Source of the DNA: HXMU1420-13 sp965229525
Lineage (GTDB): Bacteria > Bacteroidota > Rhodothermia > Balneolales > Balneolaceae
Direction: 5' to 3'
NCBI GenBank assembly: GCA_965229525.1
Contig: OZ245886.1
Span: forward strand, 2,604,001-2,668,000
DNA: 64,000 nt
Numbering within the stretch: the stretch's first letter is position 1; each line of letters begins with the position of its first letter. The notes under the pieces are model-generated. The model saw only the letters and a list, made by a program, of their open reading frames with translations. It was not told the origin of the DNA and ran no database searches. Both the position numbers and the translations under genes were made by a program. This document shows positions 9,038 through 17,668 of the stretch, one piece after another.

Positions 9038-10159
9038 ATGAGTACTACGGGGGTAACGATCGTCACACTGGATGACGAGAAAAAGAAATTTCTTGAGTTT
9101 CCCTACTCACATTATAAAGATGACCCCCATTTTGTTCCACCTCTTAGGATGGATCAAAAGAAACTGATCGACACTAAATCAAATCCTTACTACAATAACG
9201 CTGAAGCTGTTTTCTTCATAGCTGAACATGAGGGGAAGATCGCCGGAAGAATATCAGCCACTGTAGATCGTCGATACAATAAAGAACATAATACAAAAAC
9301 CGGTCACTTTGGGTTTTTCGAATGTATTAATCATCAACCGACGGCTGATTTACTGTTTCGCGTAGCTGAAGACTGGCTTAGAGATAAAGGAATGGAAAAA
9401 GTTCTGGGGCCTGCAAGTCCCGGAATGATGGATGTAATTGGGATTTTAACCGAGGGGTATGACAAAGACCCTTATGTATTAATGCCTTACAATAAAGAGT
9501 ATTATCCAAAGCTAATTGAAGGATCAGGGTATGAGAAAGAGATGGAATTACTCGCTTTTATGATTACTCAAGATGATGTTTCTGTTGAAAGAATGGAGAG
9601 GGCGAAGCAACTGGTACATAAGAGAAATCCGGGATTAAGCTTTAGATCTGTTAATCTGAAGAAGATCAAAGAAGAAGTAGAAATTGTTCGGCAGATATAT
9701 AATAAAGCATGGAAGAATAATTGGGGATTTCTTCCAATCACTAAAGAGGAGTTTGAAGAGTTAGCCAAAGATTTTAAAATGATCCTTGATCCAAATGTTG
9801 CGCATGTGGCAGAACTAAATGGCAAACCTGTTGGCTTTTCCATCTCAATACCGAATTTAAATGTGTTATTTAAAACTATGAATGGAAATCTATTTCCATT
9901 TGGCTTTATAAAACTACTAATGAAGCGTCGTAAAATTGGGGAGCTTCGTACGGTTTTGATGGGAGTATTACCAGAATATCAGGGAAGAGGAATAGAGGCA
10001 CTTTTGAACCAAAGAACCATCGAGATGGGGAGAATACATGGTTATTATCGGTCTGAGATTAGCTGGGTTCTTAATAACAATAAAGATATGATTCGAGTTG
10101 CTGAACGATTGGGCGCTACCATAGATAAGCGCTACAGCATGTACGAAAAGACCCTTTAA
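9038..10159 (+). CDS. GNAT-fold acyltransferase, candidate bacterial ceramide synthase (bCerS-like)
   Basis: A 373-residue protein with a duplicated GNAT-like layout. The N-terminal half has DPHFVPPLRMDQKKL, AEHEGKIAGRISATVD and GPASPGMMDVIGIL. The C-terminal half ends with the acyl-CoA site LMGVLPEYQGRGIEALL followed by SWVLNNNKDMIRVAERLG. The pyrophosphate-binding loop is Q-G-R-G-I-E-A. Proteins of this long GNAT type are often annotated vaguely, and one of them (Caulobacter bCerS) N-acylates sphinganine or ketosphinganine. Lying 6 bp after the Spt-type gene makes the same role likely here. No signal peptide or membrane segment is seen, so it is probably cytoplasmic or peripheral. Confidence 0.72.
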   Translation: MSTTGVTIVTLDDEKKKFLEFPYSHYKDDPHFVPPLRMDQKKLIDTKSNPYYNNAEAVFFIAEHEGKIAGRISATVDRRYNKEHNTKTGHFGFFECINHQPTADLLFRVAEDWLRDKGMEKVLGPASPGMMDVIGILTEGYDKDPYVLMPYNKEYYPKLIEGSGYEKEMELLAFMITQDDVSVERMERAKQLVHKRNPGLSFRSVNLKKIKEEVEIVRQIYNKAWKNNWGFLPITKEEFEELAKDFKMILDPNVAHVAELNGKPVGFSISIPNLNVLFKTMNGNLFPFGFIKLLMKRRKIGELRTVLMGVLPEYQGRGIEALLNQRTIEMGRIHGYYRSEISWVLNNNKDMIRVAERLGATIDKRYSMYEKTL

Positions 10160-10257
10160 AATCTTCATCTCAATTTCATAGAATTACGAGATGTTACAAT
10201 TCAATGTTGATATCTTAATCAACGGATAACCTGGATGTATAACTTAATAGAAAAAAG

Positions 10258-11646
10258 ATGAGCGATTACAGAATCGAAAAAGATAGTATGGGCGAAGTTA
10301 AAGTGCCTGCAGATGCTTTATATGGAGCACAAACACAACGAGCACACGATAATTTTCCAATTAGTGGAATTAAATTCAGTCGTGAATTTATAGAGGCACT
10401 CGGTATTGTAAAGAAAGCGGCCGCAATGGCCAATGCAGAGTTAGGATTGCTTGATGATGAACGATCTGTAGCTATTCAATCAGCTGCTCAAGAAGTGATC
10501 GATGGCTTACACGATCATCACTTTGTAATTGACATCTTTCAAACCGGCTCAGGTACATCTAGTAATATGAATGCGAATGAAGTGATTAGTCACATTGCAA
10601 ATGAAGGCAAGGATGGTGAGGATAAGATTCATCCTAATGATCACGTTAATTTTGGGCAAAGCTCAAATGATGTGATCCCAACTGCTATTCGAGTAGCTGC
10701 GGTATGTGCTGTCATCCGTGATCTTATTCCGGCTCTAAGTCATCTTAAAGATGCATTTTTAACAAAAGGAGCTGAATATGCGCACGTTGTTAAAACGGGT
10801 CGAACGCATTTAATGGACGCAATGCCGGTTACCATTGAACAAGAATTTGGTGGTTATGCACGACAAATAGAATTAGGTATTGCTAGAGTTGAAGCTGCAT
10901 TGGTTCGGGTTGCAGAGCTTCCTCAGGGAGGTACTGCTGTTGGAACAGGTATTAATACTCACCATGAATTTGGTGCTAAGTTTGCTGCCAATGTTTCTAG
11001 CCTTACGGGTGAGAATTTTGTCGAAGCAGAAAATCATTTTGAAGCCCAAGCCACAGTGGACGCACCTGTTGAACTAAGTGGACAATTGAAAACCATTGCA
11101 GTTAGCTTGATGAAAATTTCAAATGATCTTCGGTGGATGAATTCTGGCCCTAACTCAGGAATCGGCGAAGTTCAGCTTGCTGCGCTTCAACCAGGATCTT
11201 CAATAATGCCCGGAAAAGTAAATCCGGTAATCGAGGAATCAATGAATATGGTTTGTGCCCAGGTAATCGGTAACGATGCCGCTGTTACTGTAGGTGGACT
11301 TAATGGAAACTTCGAGCTAAATGTAATGTTACCAGTGGTAGCGCATAATTTACTTCAATCGATAAGTATTCTGGCAAATGCTGCGAGAAACTTTGCAGAT
11401 CGTTCAGTTTCAAAATTAACCGTACGCGAAGATGTAATTGCTGATAAAGTAGGGAGAAATCCAATCCTGGTAACGGCATTAAATCCTATTATTGGATATG
11501 ACCTTGCAGCGAAGATTGCCAAAAAAGCCTATGCAGAAAACCGAGCATTATTGGATGTGGCATTGGAAATGACTGATCTAACGGAGAAAGAATTAAAAGA
11601 TGCTCTTGATCCAATTAAGATGACAAAAGGTGGATTTACCGATTAG
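10258..11646 (+). CDS. fumC: Fumarate hydratase class II
   Basis: Reversible hydration of fumarate to (S)-malate in the TCA cycle. The 462-residue length is standard. The N terminus MGEVKVPADALYGAQTQRA, the substrate-site residues in GSGTSSNMNANEV and THLMDAMPV, and the superfamily signature GSSIMPGKVNPV (about 312-323) are all present. It is cytoplasmic, and class II enzymes are iron-independent homotetramers. It is read in the same direction as the sphingolipid genes, but a 98-bp gap suggests its own promoter, which I could not define. Aspartase is the main paralogue risk, but the N-terminal GAQTQRA wording is fumarase-like. Confidence 0.95.
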   Translation: MSDYRIEKDSMGEVKVPADALYGAQTQRAHDNFPISGIKFSREFIEALGIVKKAAAMANAELGLLDDERSVAIQSAAQEVIDGLHDHHFVIDIFQTGSGTSSNMNANEVISHIANEGKDGEDKIHPNDHVNFGQSSNDVIPTAIRVAAVCAVIRDLIPALSHLKDAFLTKGAEYAHVVKTGRTHLMDAMPVTIEQEFGGYARQIELGIARVEAALVRVAELPQGGTAVGTGINTHHEFGAKFAANVSSLTGENFVEAENHFEAQATVDAPVELSGQLKTIAVSLMKISNDLRWMNSGPNSGIGEVQLAALQPGSSIMPGKVNPVIEESMNMVCAQVIGNDAAVTVGGLNGNFELNVMLPVVAHNLLQSISILANAARNFADRSVSKLTVREDVIADKVGRNPILVTALNPIIGYDLAAKIAKKAYAENRALLDVALEMTDLTEKELKDALDPIKMTKGGFTD

Positions 11647-11694
11647 AGTAAAACACTGAAAAAACTTTATTTACTTAACGACTTATGGATAAAT

Positions 11695-11731
11695 GGATTC
11701 GTTGTACGTTTTTAAAAAAGTACACGAATCC
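11695..11731. promoter_or_regulatory. Long inverted repeat upstream of the BCKDH E1 gene
   Basis: GGATTCGT (11695-11702) pairs with ACGAATCC (11724-11731). The stem is extended by GTAC/GTAC with one bulged T and has a 12-nt T/A-rich loop. No T-run follows, so it is a poor intrinsic terminator for fumC. It ends two bases before TATCTTGG (11733-11740), a seven-of-eight match to a -7 element counting free positions. It could therefore be an operator or a leader structure for the downstream gene. Confidence 0.4.
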
Positions 11732-11788
11732 GTATCTTGGAAGCCCTTTCACAGTTTCAAAAAAGTCAAGTAAGCGAAATTTTTTACC

Positions 11789-14206
11789 ATGATAGAAATT
11801 ACACCAAAGACTCGAACTAAATTTACTGCTGCAGAGAAAAAGGAGATTCTTTCGGATTATCGATTAGGTTGGACAAGTAGATACATGTCACTTATCGGCC
11901 GAAAGGAAGTGTTATCTGGGAAAGCAAAGTTCGGTATTTTTGGTGATGGCAAAGAAATTCCTCAAATCGCTCTGTCGAAAGTATTTCGCGAAGGAGATTT
12001 TCGATCAGGTTATTACCGTGATCAAACATTTATGATGGCAATTGGTGGAGTAACTGTAGAGCAGTTCTTCGCACAATTATATGCACATCCAGATCCAGAA
12101 GCTGACCCTAACTCCGCGGGACGTCAAATGAATTCTCATTACGCAACGAAGCTTGTTAATGAAGATGGGTCATGGATTGATCAAACAAAATCAAAAAATA
12201 CTGCGAGTGGAATTTCTCCAACAGCAGGCCAGATGGCTCGATTGGTAGGACTGGCACAAGCTTCGAAAATGTATCGCAATATTCCTGAATTGAGAGGAAA
12301 AAATTGGGAAAAATTTTCTAAAGAAGGCAACGAGATAGCATTTGGTACGATAGGAGATGCTTCCACATCAGAAGGTGTTTTTTGGGAAGCGATAAATGCT
12401 GTTGGAGTTCTTCAACTTCCCATGGTAATGTCTGTTTGGGATGATGGATACGGAATTTCAGTCCCTAAAAAATATCAAACCACAAAAGAAAGCATTTCCA
12501 AAGTTCTGTCGGGTTTCCAAAGAACGGAAGATGAGCCTGGTTATGAAATTCTTACTGTAAAAGCATGGGATTACAATCAGCTAATAGCTACTTATAAAAG
12601 AGCTGAGCAAATTGCCCGTGAAGAGCATGTGCCGGTTCTAGTACATGTTGAGGAAGTTACACAGCCTCAAGGCCATTCAACTTCTGGCTCTCATGAACGA
12701 TATAAGTCTAAAGAAAGACTTGAATGGGAAGTTGAATACTGTTGCTTAAATCAATTACGTAAATGGATTTTAGCAAAGAAGATCGCAACTGAAGCCCAAC
12801 TTGATGAGATAGAATCTGAAGCACTTAAAACGGTTACTGAAGGTAAATCTAAGGCTTGGAGTGCTTACATCAACCCGATGAAAGAAGAGAAGGCATTTGT
12901 ACTTTCGAAAGTGGTTGAATTAAAAACAGCTTTAAATGATGAGCGTTTTGAACAACTTGAAAGAAAACTAAAGGCTACTCCAACTGCTATCAGAAAAGAC
13001 ATACTACCAATTGCAAAAAAGGCAGTAAGATATTCAGTTGGTTCCGAATCTGAGGCGAGAAGAGATTTGATACACTGGTTGAACAATAATAAACCAGTAA
13101 ATAAAGACAGATATAATTCTCACCTTTATAGCCAAACGCCGAAGTCACCGCTAAAGGTTGAACATGTTCCACCACTCTATCCCGAGAATACCGATAAAGT
13201 AGATGGTAGAATTGTTCTAAGAAATAACTTTGATAAACTTTTTGCAGAATATCCAAATCTAGTGACTTTTGGCGAGGATGTTGGCGCCCTTGGCGATGTC
13301 AACAAAGGGTTAGAAGGTCTGCAAGAAAAGTATGGCAAACTTAGAGTTGCAGATACCGGAATTCGTGAAGCAACTATTTTAGGCCAGGGTATTGGAATGG
13401 CACTTCGTGGCCTTCGACCAATAGCAGAAATTCAGTATTTGGATTATCTGCTATACTGTTTCTTTGTGTTAAGTGATGATTTGGCTACGCTCAGATATAG
13501 AACCAAAGGACAACAAGCAGCGCCTGTAATTGTTCGTACACGTGGACACCGCCTTGAAGGTATTTGGCATTCAGGTTCACCAATGGGGGTAATTTTGGCT
13601 GGAGCTCGCGGAATGCATTTATGTGTTCCAAGAAATCTTACCGAGGCGGCAGGTTTCTATAATCTGTTGTTGAAAGGGGATGACCCGGCTATTGTTATAG
13701 AGCCTCTGAATGGGTATCGGCTTAAAGAATTGCTTCCTGAAAATATTGGGGAATTTACTACGCCGTTGGGTGTGCCAGAAGTTGTAAAAGAAGGCACTGA
13801 TATCACGGTTGTTTCCTATGGATCAACGTTTAATATCATAGAATCGATTGTGCCACAACTTGAAGAAGTAGGAATCAACATCGAACTAATAGATGTACGT
13901 ACCCTGCTGCCTTTTGATATCAATCATACAATCGCCGACTCTATCAAAAAAACAAACCGTTTGCTAATTGTGGATGAGGATGTTCCTGGTGGAGCCTCAG
14001 CCTTTATTCTGCACAAAGTACTGCAAGAACAAAAAGGCTACTATCATTTAGATTCAGAACCACGTTGCTTAACTGCCCACGCTCATCGTCCTGCATATGC
14101 TTCTGATGGAGATTACTTCAGTAAACCAAACGCAGAAGATATTTTCGATGAAATATATTCCATGATACAGGAATGTGAGCCTGAGAAATATCCTGAACTC
14201 TATTAG
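11789..14206 (+). CDS. Branched-chain 2-oxoacid dehydrogenase E1, fused alpha and beta subunits
   Basis: Decarboxylates branched-chain 2-oxoacids on thiamine diphosphate and transfers the acyl group to lipoyl-E2. The alpha part (about 1-390) has RDQTFMMAIGG and a ThDP-Mg motif near GTIGDASTSEGVFWEA. The beta part (about 460-805) has VTFGEDVGALGDV, RGLRPIAEIQYLDYLL and LIVDEDVPGGASAFI. A single 805-residue chain for both subunits is common in Bacteroidota. The enzyme feeds isobutyryl-, isovaleryl- and 2-methylbutyryl-CoA, the primers of the iso/anteiso fatty acids and iso-sphingoid bases typical of this group. That gives a possible link to the nearby spt. E2 and E3 genes are not in the window. 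Confidence 0.92.
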   Translation: MIEITPKTRTKFTAAEKKEILSDYRLGWTSRYMSLIGRKEVLSGKAKFGIFGDGKEIPQIALSKVFREGDFRSGYYRDQTFMMAIGGVTVEQFFAQLYAHPDPEADPNSAGRQMNSHYATKLVNEDGSWIDQTKSKNTASGISPTAGQMARLVGLAQASKMYRNIPELRGKNWEKFSKEGNEIAFGTIGDASTSEGVFWEAINAVGVLQLPMVMSVWDDGYGISVPKKYQTTKESISKVLSGFQRTEDEPGYEILTVKAWDYNQLIATYKRAEQIAREEHVPVLVHVEEVTQPQGHSTSGSHERYKSKERLEWEVEYCCLNQLRKWILAKKIATEAQLDEIESEALKTVTEGKSKAWSAYINPMKEEKAFVLSKVVELKTALNDERFEQLERKLKATPTAIRKDILPIAKKAVRYSVGSESEARRDLIHWLNNNKPVNKDRYNSHLYSQTPKSPLKVEHVPPLYPENTDKVDGRIVLRNNFDKLFAEYPNLVTFGEDVGALGDVNKGLEGLQEKYGKLRVADTGIREATILGQGIGMALRGLRPIAEIQYLDYLLYCFFVLSDDLATLRYRTKGQQAAPVIVRTRGHRLEGIWHSGSPMGVILAGARGMHLCVPRNLTEAAGFYNLLLKGDDPAIVIEPLNGYRLKELLPENIGEFTTPLGVPEVVKEGTDITVVSYGSTFNIIESIVPQLEEVGINIELIDVRTLLPFDINHTIADSIKKTNRLLIVDEDVPGGASAFILHKVLQEQKGYYHLDSEPRCLTAHAHRPAYASDGDYFSKPNAEDIFDEIYSMIQECEPEKYPELY

Positions 14207-14271
14207 AATATGAAATTGGTGTAACTATTTGATTTATTGCTCGTGCTAAAAACGATCAAAATCTTCGAAGC

Positions 14272-15315
14272 ATGAGTAATAAAGAACGGCAAAAATATAA
14301 TAGGGTTGAGTTCGATCTGGACGATTATCTGGAAGAACAAGCAGAAGGAAATCAAGAAACTTTTCAAGAGGAAGTTCCTTCATCTAATAAGAAAAGGAAG
14401 GTTGGTTTTTGGATCATAATCGCTTCGCTGATAGCACTCTATTTTATGAATCCATTATCAACCTTTGAAGGCTTCTTTGCGGAATCAGATACGGTTCCCA
14501 TAGAACAACCGGTTGCACCGCTTCCACCTATAGCGGAATCACCCTCACAAGCTGTTGTTAATGAAGCAAACCTACAAACAAATGATGTGGATGTCTCATT
14601 AATCGAATATTTAGCTGCTCTACAGAGTTTTGATGTTTCGGAAGACATTTCGGTGAATGGAGCGAGTGGTTTATACTCCGATGGCGTGCCTTTAAGCTAT
14701 ATAGAAGCGCTCGAAGAATCAGATCTTTTTGATGAGCTTTCGGCAGCTGGAATTCTTAGCATATATCGCCAAGGTGTACCACTATCTTATATCAATGCGC
14801 TTGGTTCAGCTGATATTTTTGATGAGATGAGCGCCGCAGGAATTGTTGCATTGTACAACCAGAATGTACCTGAATCTTATGTTAAAGCATTAGGTAATGC
14901 TGATATTTTTGACGAAATGTCCGGCGCTGGGATGCTGGCTCTTTACAATAGGCAAGTTCCTGAAGAATATATTCGTGAACTTGGGACCTTTGATTTATTT
15001 GATGAAATGAGTGCCAATGGTATGCTAGCACTTTATGATCGAGGTGTACCCATCGAATTTATGAGAGTTTTGGGTGAATCTGATTTATTTGATGAAATGA
15101 ATGGAACTGGTATGGTTGCCCTTTATAATCAGGATATACCAGTTGAATATATACAGGTAATGGGAGAAGCTGATATTTTCGATGAAATGGATTACAGGGG
15201 TGTTCTGGCACTGTATAATCGTGGAATCCCAGTTTCTTTTTACCAGGACTTAAGTGTTCGTGGGATTGATGAATTGACTTTTAGAGATGTATTAACCCTA
15301 TACGATTCGAATTGA
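14272..15315 (+). CDS. Single-span membrane protein with seven tandem 30-residue repeats
   Basis: A 347-residue protein in three parts. A charged N-terminal tail (1-43) precedes one transmembrane segment (45-62), then a Pro-rich linker (about 73-100). From Ser127 there are seven consecutive 30-residue units (127-156 through 307-336) and a final 11-residue partial unit. The unit consensus is Ser-Ala-x-Gly-hydrophobic, LALYN, (R/Q)x(V/I)P, xxY(I/V)xxLG, then xxDIFDEM. The repeats are strongly similar in protein but use different synonymous codons, so selection acts on the protein. Related GVPxxYIxxL helical repeats occur in other bacterial proteins of unknown role. Orientation predicts a cytoplasmic N terminus and periplasmic repeats. 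The function is unknown. Confidence 0.85.
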   Translation: MSNKERQKYNRVEFDLDDYLEEQAEGNQETFQEEVPSSNKKRKVGFWIIIASLIALYFMNPLSTFEGFFAESDTVPIEQPVAPLPPIAESPSQAVVNEANLQTNDVDVSLIEYLAALQSFDVSEDISVNGASGLYSDGVPLSYIEALEESDLFDELSAAGILSIYRQGVPLSYINALGSADIFDEMSAAGIVALYNQNVPESYVKALGNADIFDEMSGAGMLALYNRQVPEEYIRELGTFDLFDEMSANGMLALYDRGVPIEFMRVLGESDLFDEMNGTGMVALYNQDIPVEYIQVMGEADIFDEMDYRGVLALYNRGIPVSFYQDLSVRGIDELTFRDVLTLYDSN

Positions 15316-15317
15316 GT

Positions 15318-16649
15318 TTAAATCAACGCCCGCGCTTTTAACTCCAGATATTTATTTATCGCATTGATTGAAAGTTCTTTAGGAGGCGTTAGAATGGTTT
15401 GAATACCTTCTCTATTTAAAGATTTCACGATCTGCCGTTTTTCAAAATTGAATTTTTCAGCGACCGTTTTTAGGTAGATATCACCTACATTCTGGGAATC
15501 CCTGTGCAGAAGTTCATTCACTTCTGTGTTTTCAAAGAAAATGGTAACCAATAAGTGATCCCTTGCGATTCGCTTTAAATACGGAAGCTGTCGTTGCATG
15601 CTGGTCACAGTCTCAAAATTAGTATAAAGCAGGATGAGGCTTCTTTGTTTGATATGATTTCGAAGTCCAACTAATAGGCGGTCATAGTCTGATTCCATAA
15701 AATTGGTTTCAACATTGTAGAGCGCGTTCTGAATAGATCGAATATGTGTTCTTTTCTTTTCAGGTCGAACAGCACGAATTTCATTATTGGAAAAAGTTAG
15801 AAGCCCCGCTTTATCATCTTTAATTACGGAGATATTGGAAATAACTAAACTTGTATTAATAGCATATTCCAATAATTGCAATCCATCAAAAGGCATTTTC
15901 ATTACACGACCCAGATCTATTACGTTGATGATTTGTTGGGATCGCTCATCCTGATATTGATTCACCATTAGTTGGTTACTTCTTGCAGTAGCTTTCCAGT
16001 TAATCGACCGGATATCATCTCCTCGAACATATTCTTTAATTTGGTCGAATTCCATGGTGTGACCAAGTCGACGCATCTTTTTCACTCCTAAATCTGTCAA
16101 TCTGTTTGAAATCGCGTACATCTCAAATTTCCGCATTTGGATGAAGGACGGATAAACAGGAATGATTTCCTTTGCATCAATATCAAATCGGCGCTGAAAG
16201 AAACCCAGTCTGGTTGAAGCATAAATCAGAATATTGCCGAAATCATAATTCCCTCTATGAACAGGGCGAAGTTTGTAGCTAAAACTTGATTCCTCATAGC
16301 TCTTAAAAAGTGTTTCAATTTCAAAATTTCTAATCTGAAACTGAATTGGAACCTCATCGATTATTTTGGCAACAGTTTGAATCCTATATTTCGATTTGAT
16401 GTGAAGTCGTATTGTATTTTCATCACCATTTGAAAGGCGCTGCGGGGCGTTTCTTGTAGCTGAATACCCAGAATTAGCCCCAAAAAGCAACAGAACATCT
16501 ATCAACATGAATACAGCTACAATTATTACAAATACTTCACTTAGTGCAGAAAATGTAGTGTAGAAATTACCCAGGATGAAGGATACAGCTAAAAGAGCCA
16601 ATACCAGATAAAACTGGGTGTTGATATATAGATTTCTAAGCAAATACAC
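15318..16649 (-). CDS. DUF58 domain protein (MoxR-associated, vWA-like)
   Basis: A 443-residue protein with two N-terminal transmembrane segments (about 12-55). The DUF58 core RGDDIRSINWKATARSNQLM (about 210-229) is followed by a vWA-like segment NVIDLGRVMKMPFDG. The canonical MIDAS DxSxS reads DLGRVM here, so metal binding by that site is doubtful. DUF58 proteins partner with MoxR AAA+ ATPases, which are thought to act as chaperones inserting metals or remodelling complexes. It is the last gene of a six-gene minus-strand operon and overlaps the MoxR gene by 1 bp. It is convergent with the repeat-protein gene, with 2 bp between stops. Confidence 0.9.
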   Translation of the reverse strand: MYLLRNLYINTQFYLVLALLAVSFILGNFYTTFSALSEVFVIIVAVFMLIDVLLLFGANSGYSATRNAPQRLSNGDENTIRLHIKSKYRIQTVAKIIDEVPIQFQIRNFEIETLFKSYEESSFSYKLRPVHRGNYDFGNILIYASTRLGFFQRRFDIDAKEIIPVYPSFIQMRKFEMYAISNRLTDLGVKKMRRLGHTMEFDQIKEYVRGDDIRSINWKATARSNQLMVNQYQDERSQQIINVIDLGRVMKMPFDGLQLLEYAINTSLVISNISVIKDDKAGLLTFSNNEIRAVRPEKKRTHIRSIQNALYNVETNFMESDYDRLLVGLRNHIKQRSLILLYTNFETVTSMQRQLPYLKRIARDHLLVTIFFENTEVNELLHRDSQNVGDIYLKTVAEKFNFEKRQIVKSLNREGIQTILTPPKELSINAINKYLELKARALI

Positions 16650-17668
16650 TATCGCGGTACTTCCACTTGATTTGCAATTTGTTGGAGAACAATATCTGGT
16701 GAAACACCTTCCATTTCCTTCTCAGGAGTTAGCATGATTCTATGCCGTAGTGTTGGTACAACAATCTGCTTTACATCTTCCGGAGAAATGAAATCACGCC
16801 CTCGTATGGCAGCCCATGATTGTGCGGCTTTCATAAGATAAACCGAGGCACGAGGAGAAGCACCAATAGAAATTGAAGCAGAATTCCTTGTCTCATGAAC
16901 AATCTTGGCGATATAGGTCATTAGTTCTTTTTCAACATGGATTTCATTAACTAATCCACGTTGTTTATTCAATTCTTTTGCGTTGATGACTGCCTTGATC
17001 TCTTCAGTATCAGGCGCAGCTTTTCGATTATAGCTACCGTCCAGTATTGCTACTTCATCATCAACACTGGGATAACCCACTTCTATTTTGAACAGGAAGC
17101 GATCTAATTGAGCTTCAGGCAACCGATACGTACCCTCATGTTCAATTGGGTTTTGTGTGGCAATTACCATGAAAGGATCTTCCATAGGATACGTTGTTCC
17201 ATCAATTGTGATTTGCTGTTCTTGCATCACTTCAAACAGGGCAGCCTGGGTTTTTGCCGGCGATCGATTGATCTCGTCAATTAACACTAAATTTGAGAAA
17301 ACAGGGCCTTGTTTAAACTCAAAATTATTCGTCTTTGTGTTAAAGATGGTTGTTCCAATAATATCAGCGGGCATTAAATCAGGAGTAAACTGTATTCGTG
17401 AAAATCCTGTATCAACAGTTTTTGCCAAAATGCGAACTGTTAGTGTTTTGGCAACACCCGGTACACCTTCAACCAATACATGACCGTTTGCGAGTAAGCC
17501 ACAAATCAACAGGTCAATGAATTCGTTCTGACCTACAATGACTTTTCTGATTTCCGTACGAACGGCTTCAACCATTTTTTGTAGTCCGGATAAATCAATT
17601 CGATTTGTAAACGGGGTAGAGGTGGTTTCCTGATTATTTTCAGATTCTTGATTTGTTTGTTCTTCCAT
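16649..17668 (-). CDS. MoxR family AAA+ ATPase (operon copy)
   Basis: A 339-residue AAA_3 type ATPase. Walker A is EGVPGVAKT (Gly-Val-Ala-Lys-Thr variant typical of MoxR), Walker B is NLVLIDEINRSPAKTQ, sensor 1 is ATQNPIEHEGTYRLPEAQLD, and a C-terminal lid has IGASPRASVYLMKAAQ. Members are cytoplasmic hexamers working with DUF58/vWA partners as chaperones. Here it overlaps the DUF58 gene and the DUF4350 gene by one base each, so the products are probably made together. A second MoxR (43974-44975) lacks these partners. Confidence 0.95.
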   Translation of the reverse strand: MEEQTNQESENNQETTSTPFTNRIDLSGLQKMVEAVRTEIRKVIVGQNEFIDLLICGLLANGHVLVEGVPGVAKTLTVRILAKTVDTGFSRIQFTPDLMPADIIGTTIFNTKTNNFEFKQGPVFSNLVLIDEINRSPAKTQAALFEVMQEQQITIDGTTYPMEDPFMVIATQNPIEHEGTYRLPEAQLDRFLFKIEVGYPSVDDEVAILDGSYNRKAAPDTEEIKAVINAKELNKQRGLVNEIHVEKELMTYIAKIVHETRNSASISIGASPRASVYLMKAAQSWAAIRGRDFISPEDVKQIVVPTLRHRIMLTPEKEMEGVSPDIVLQQIANQVEVPR

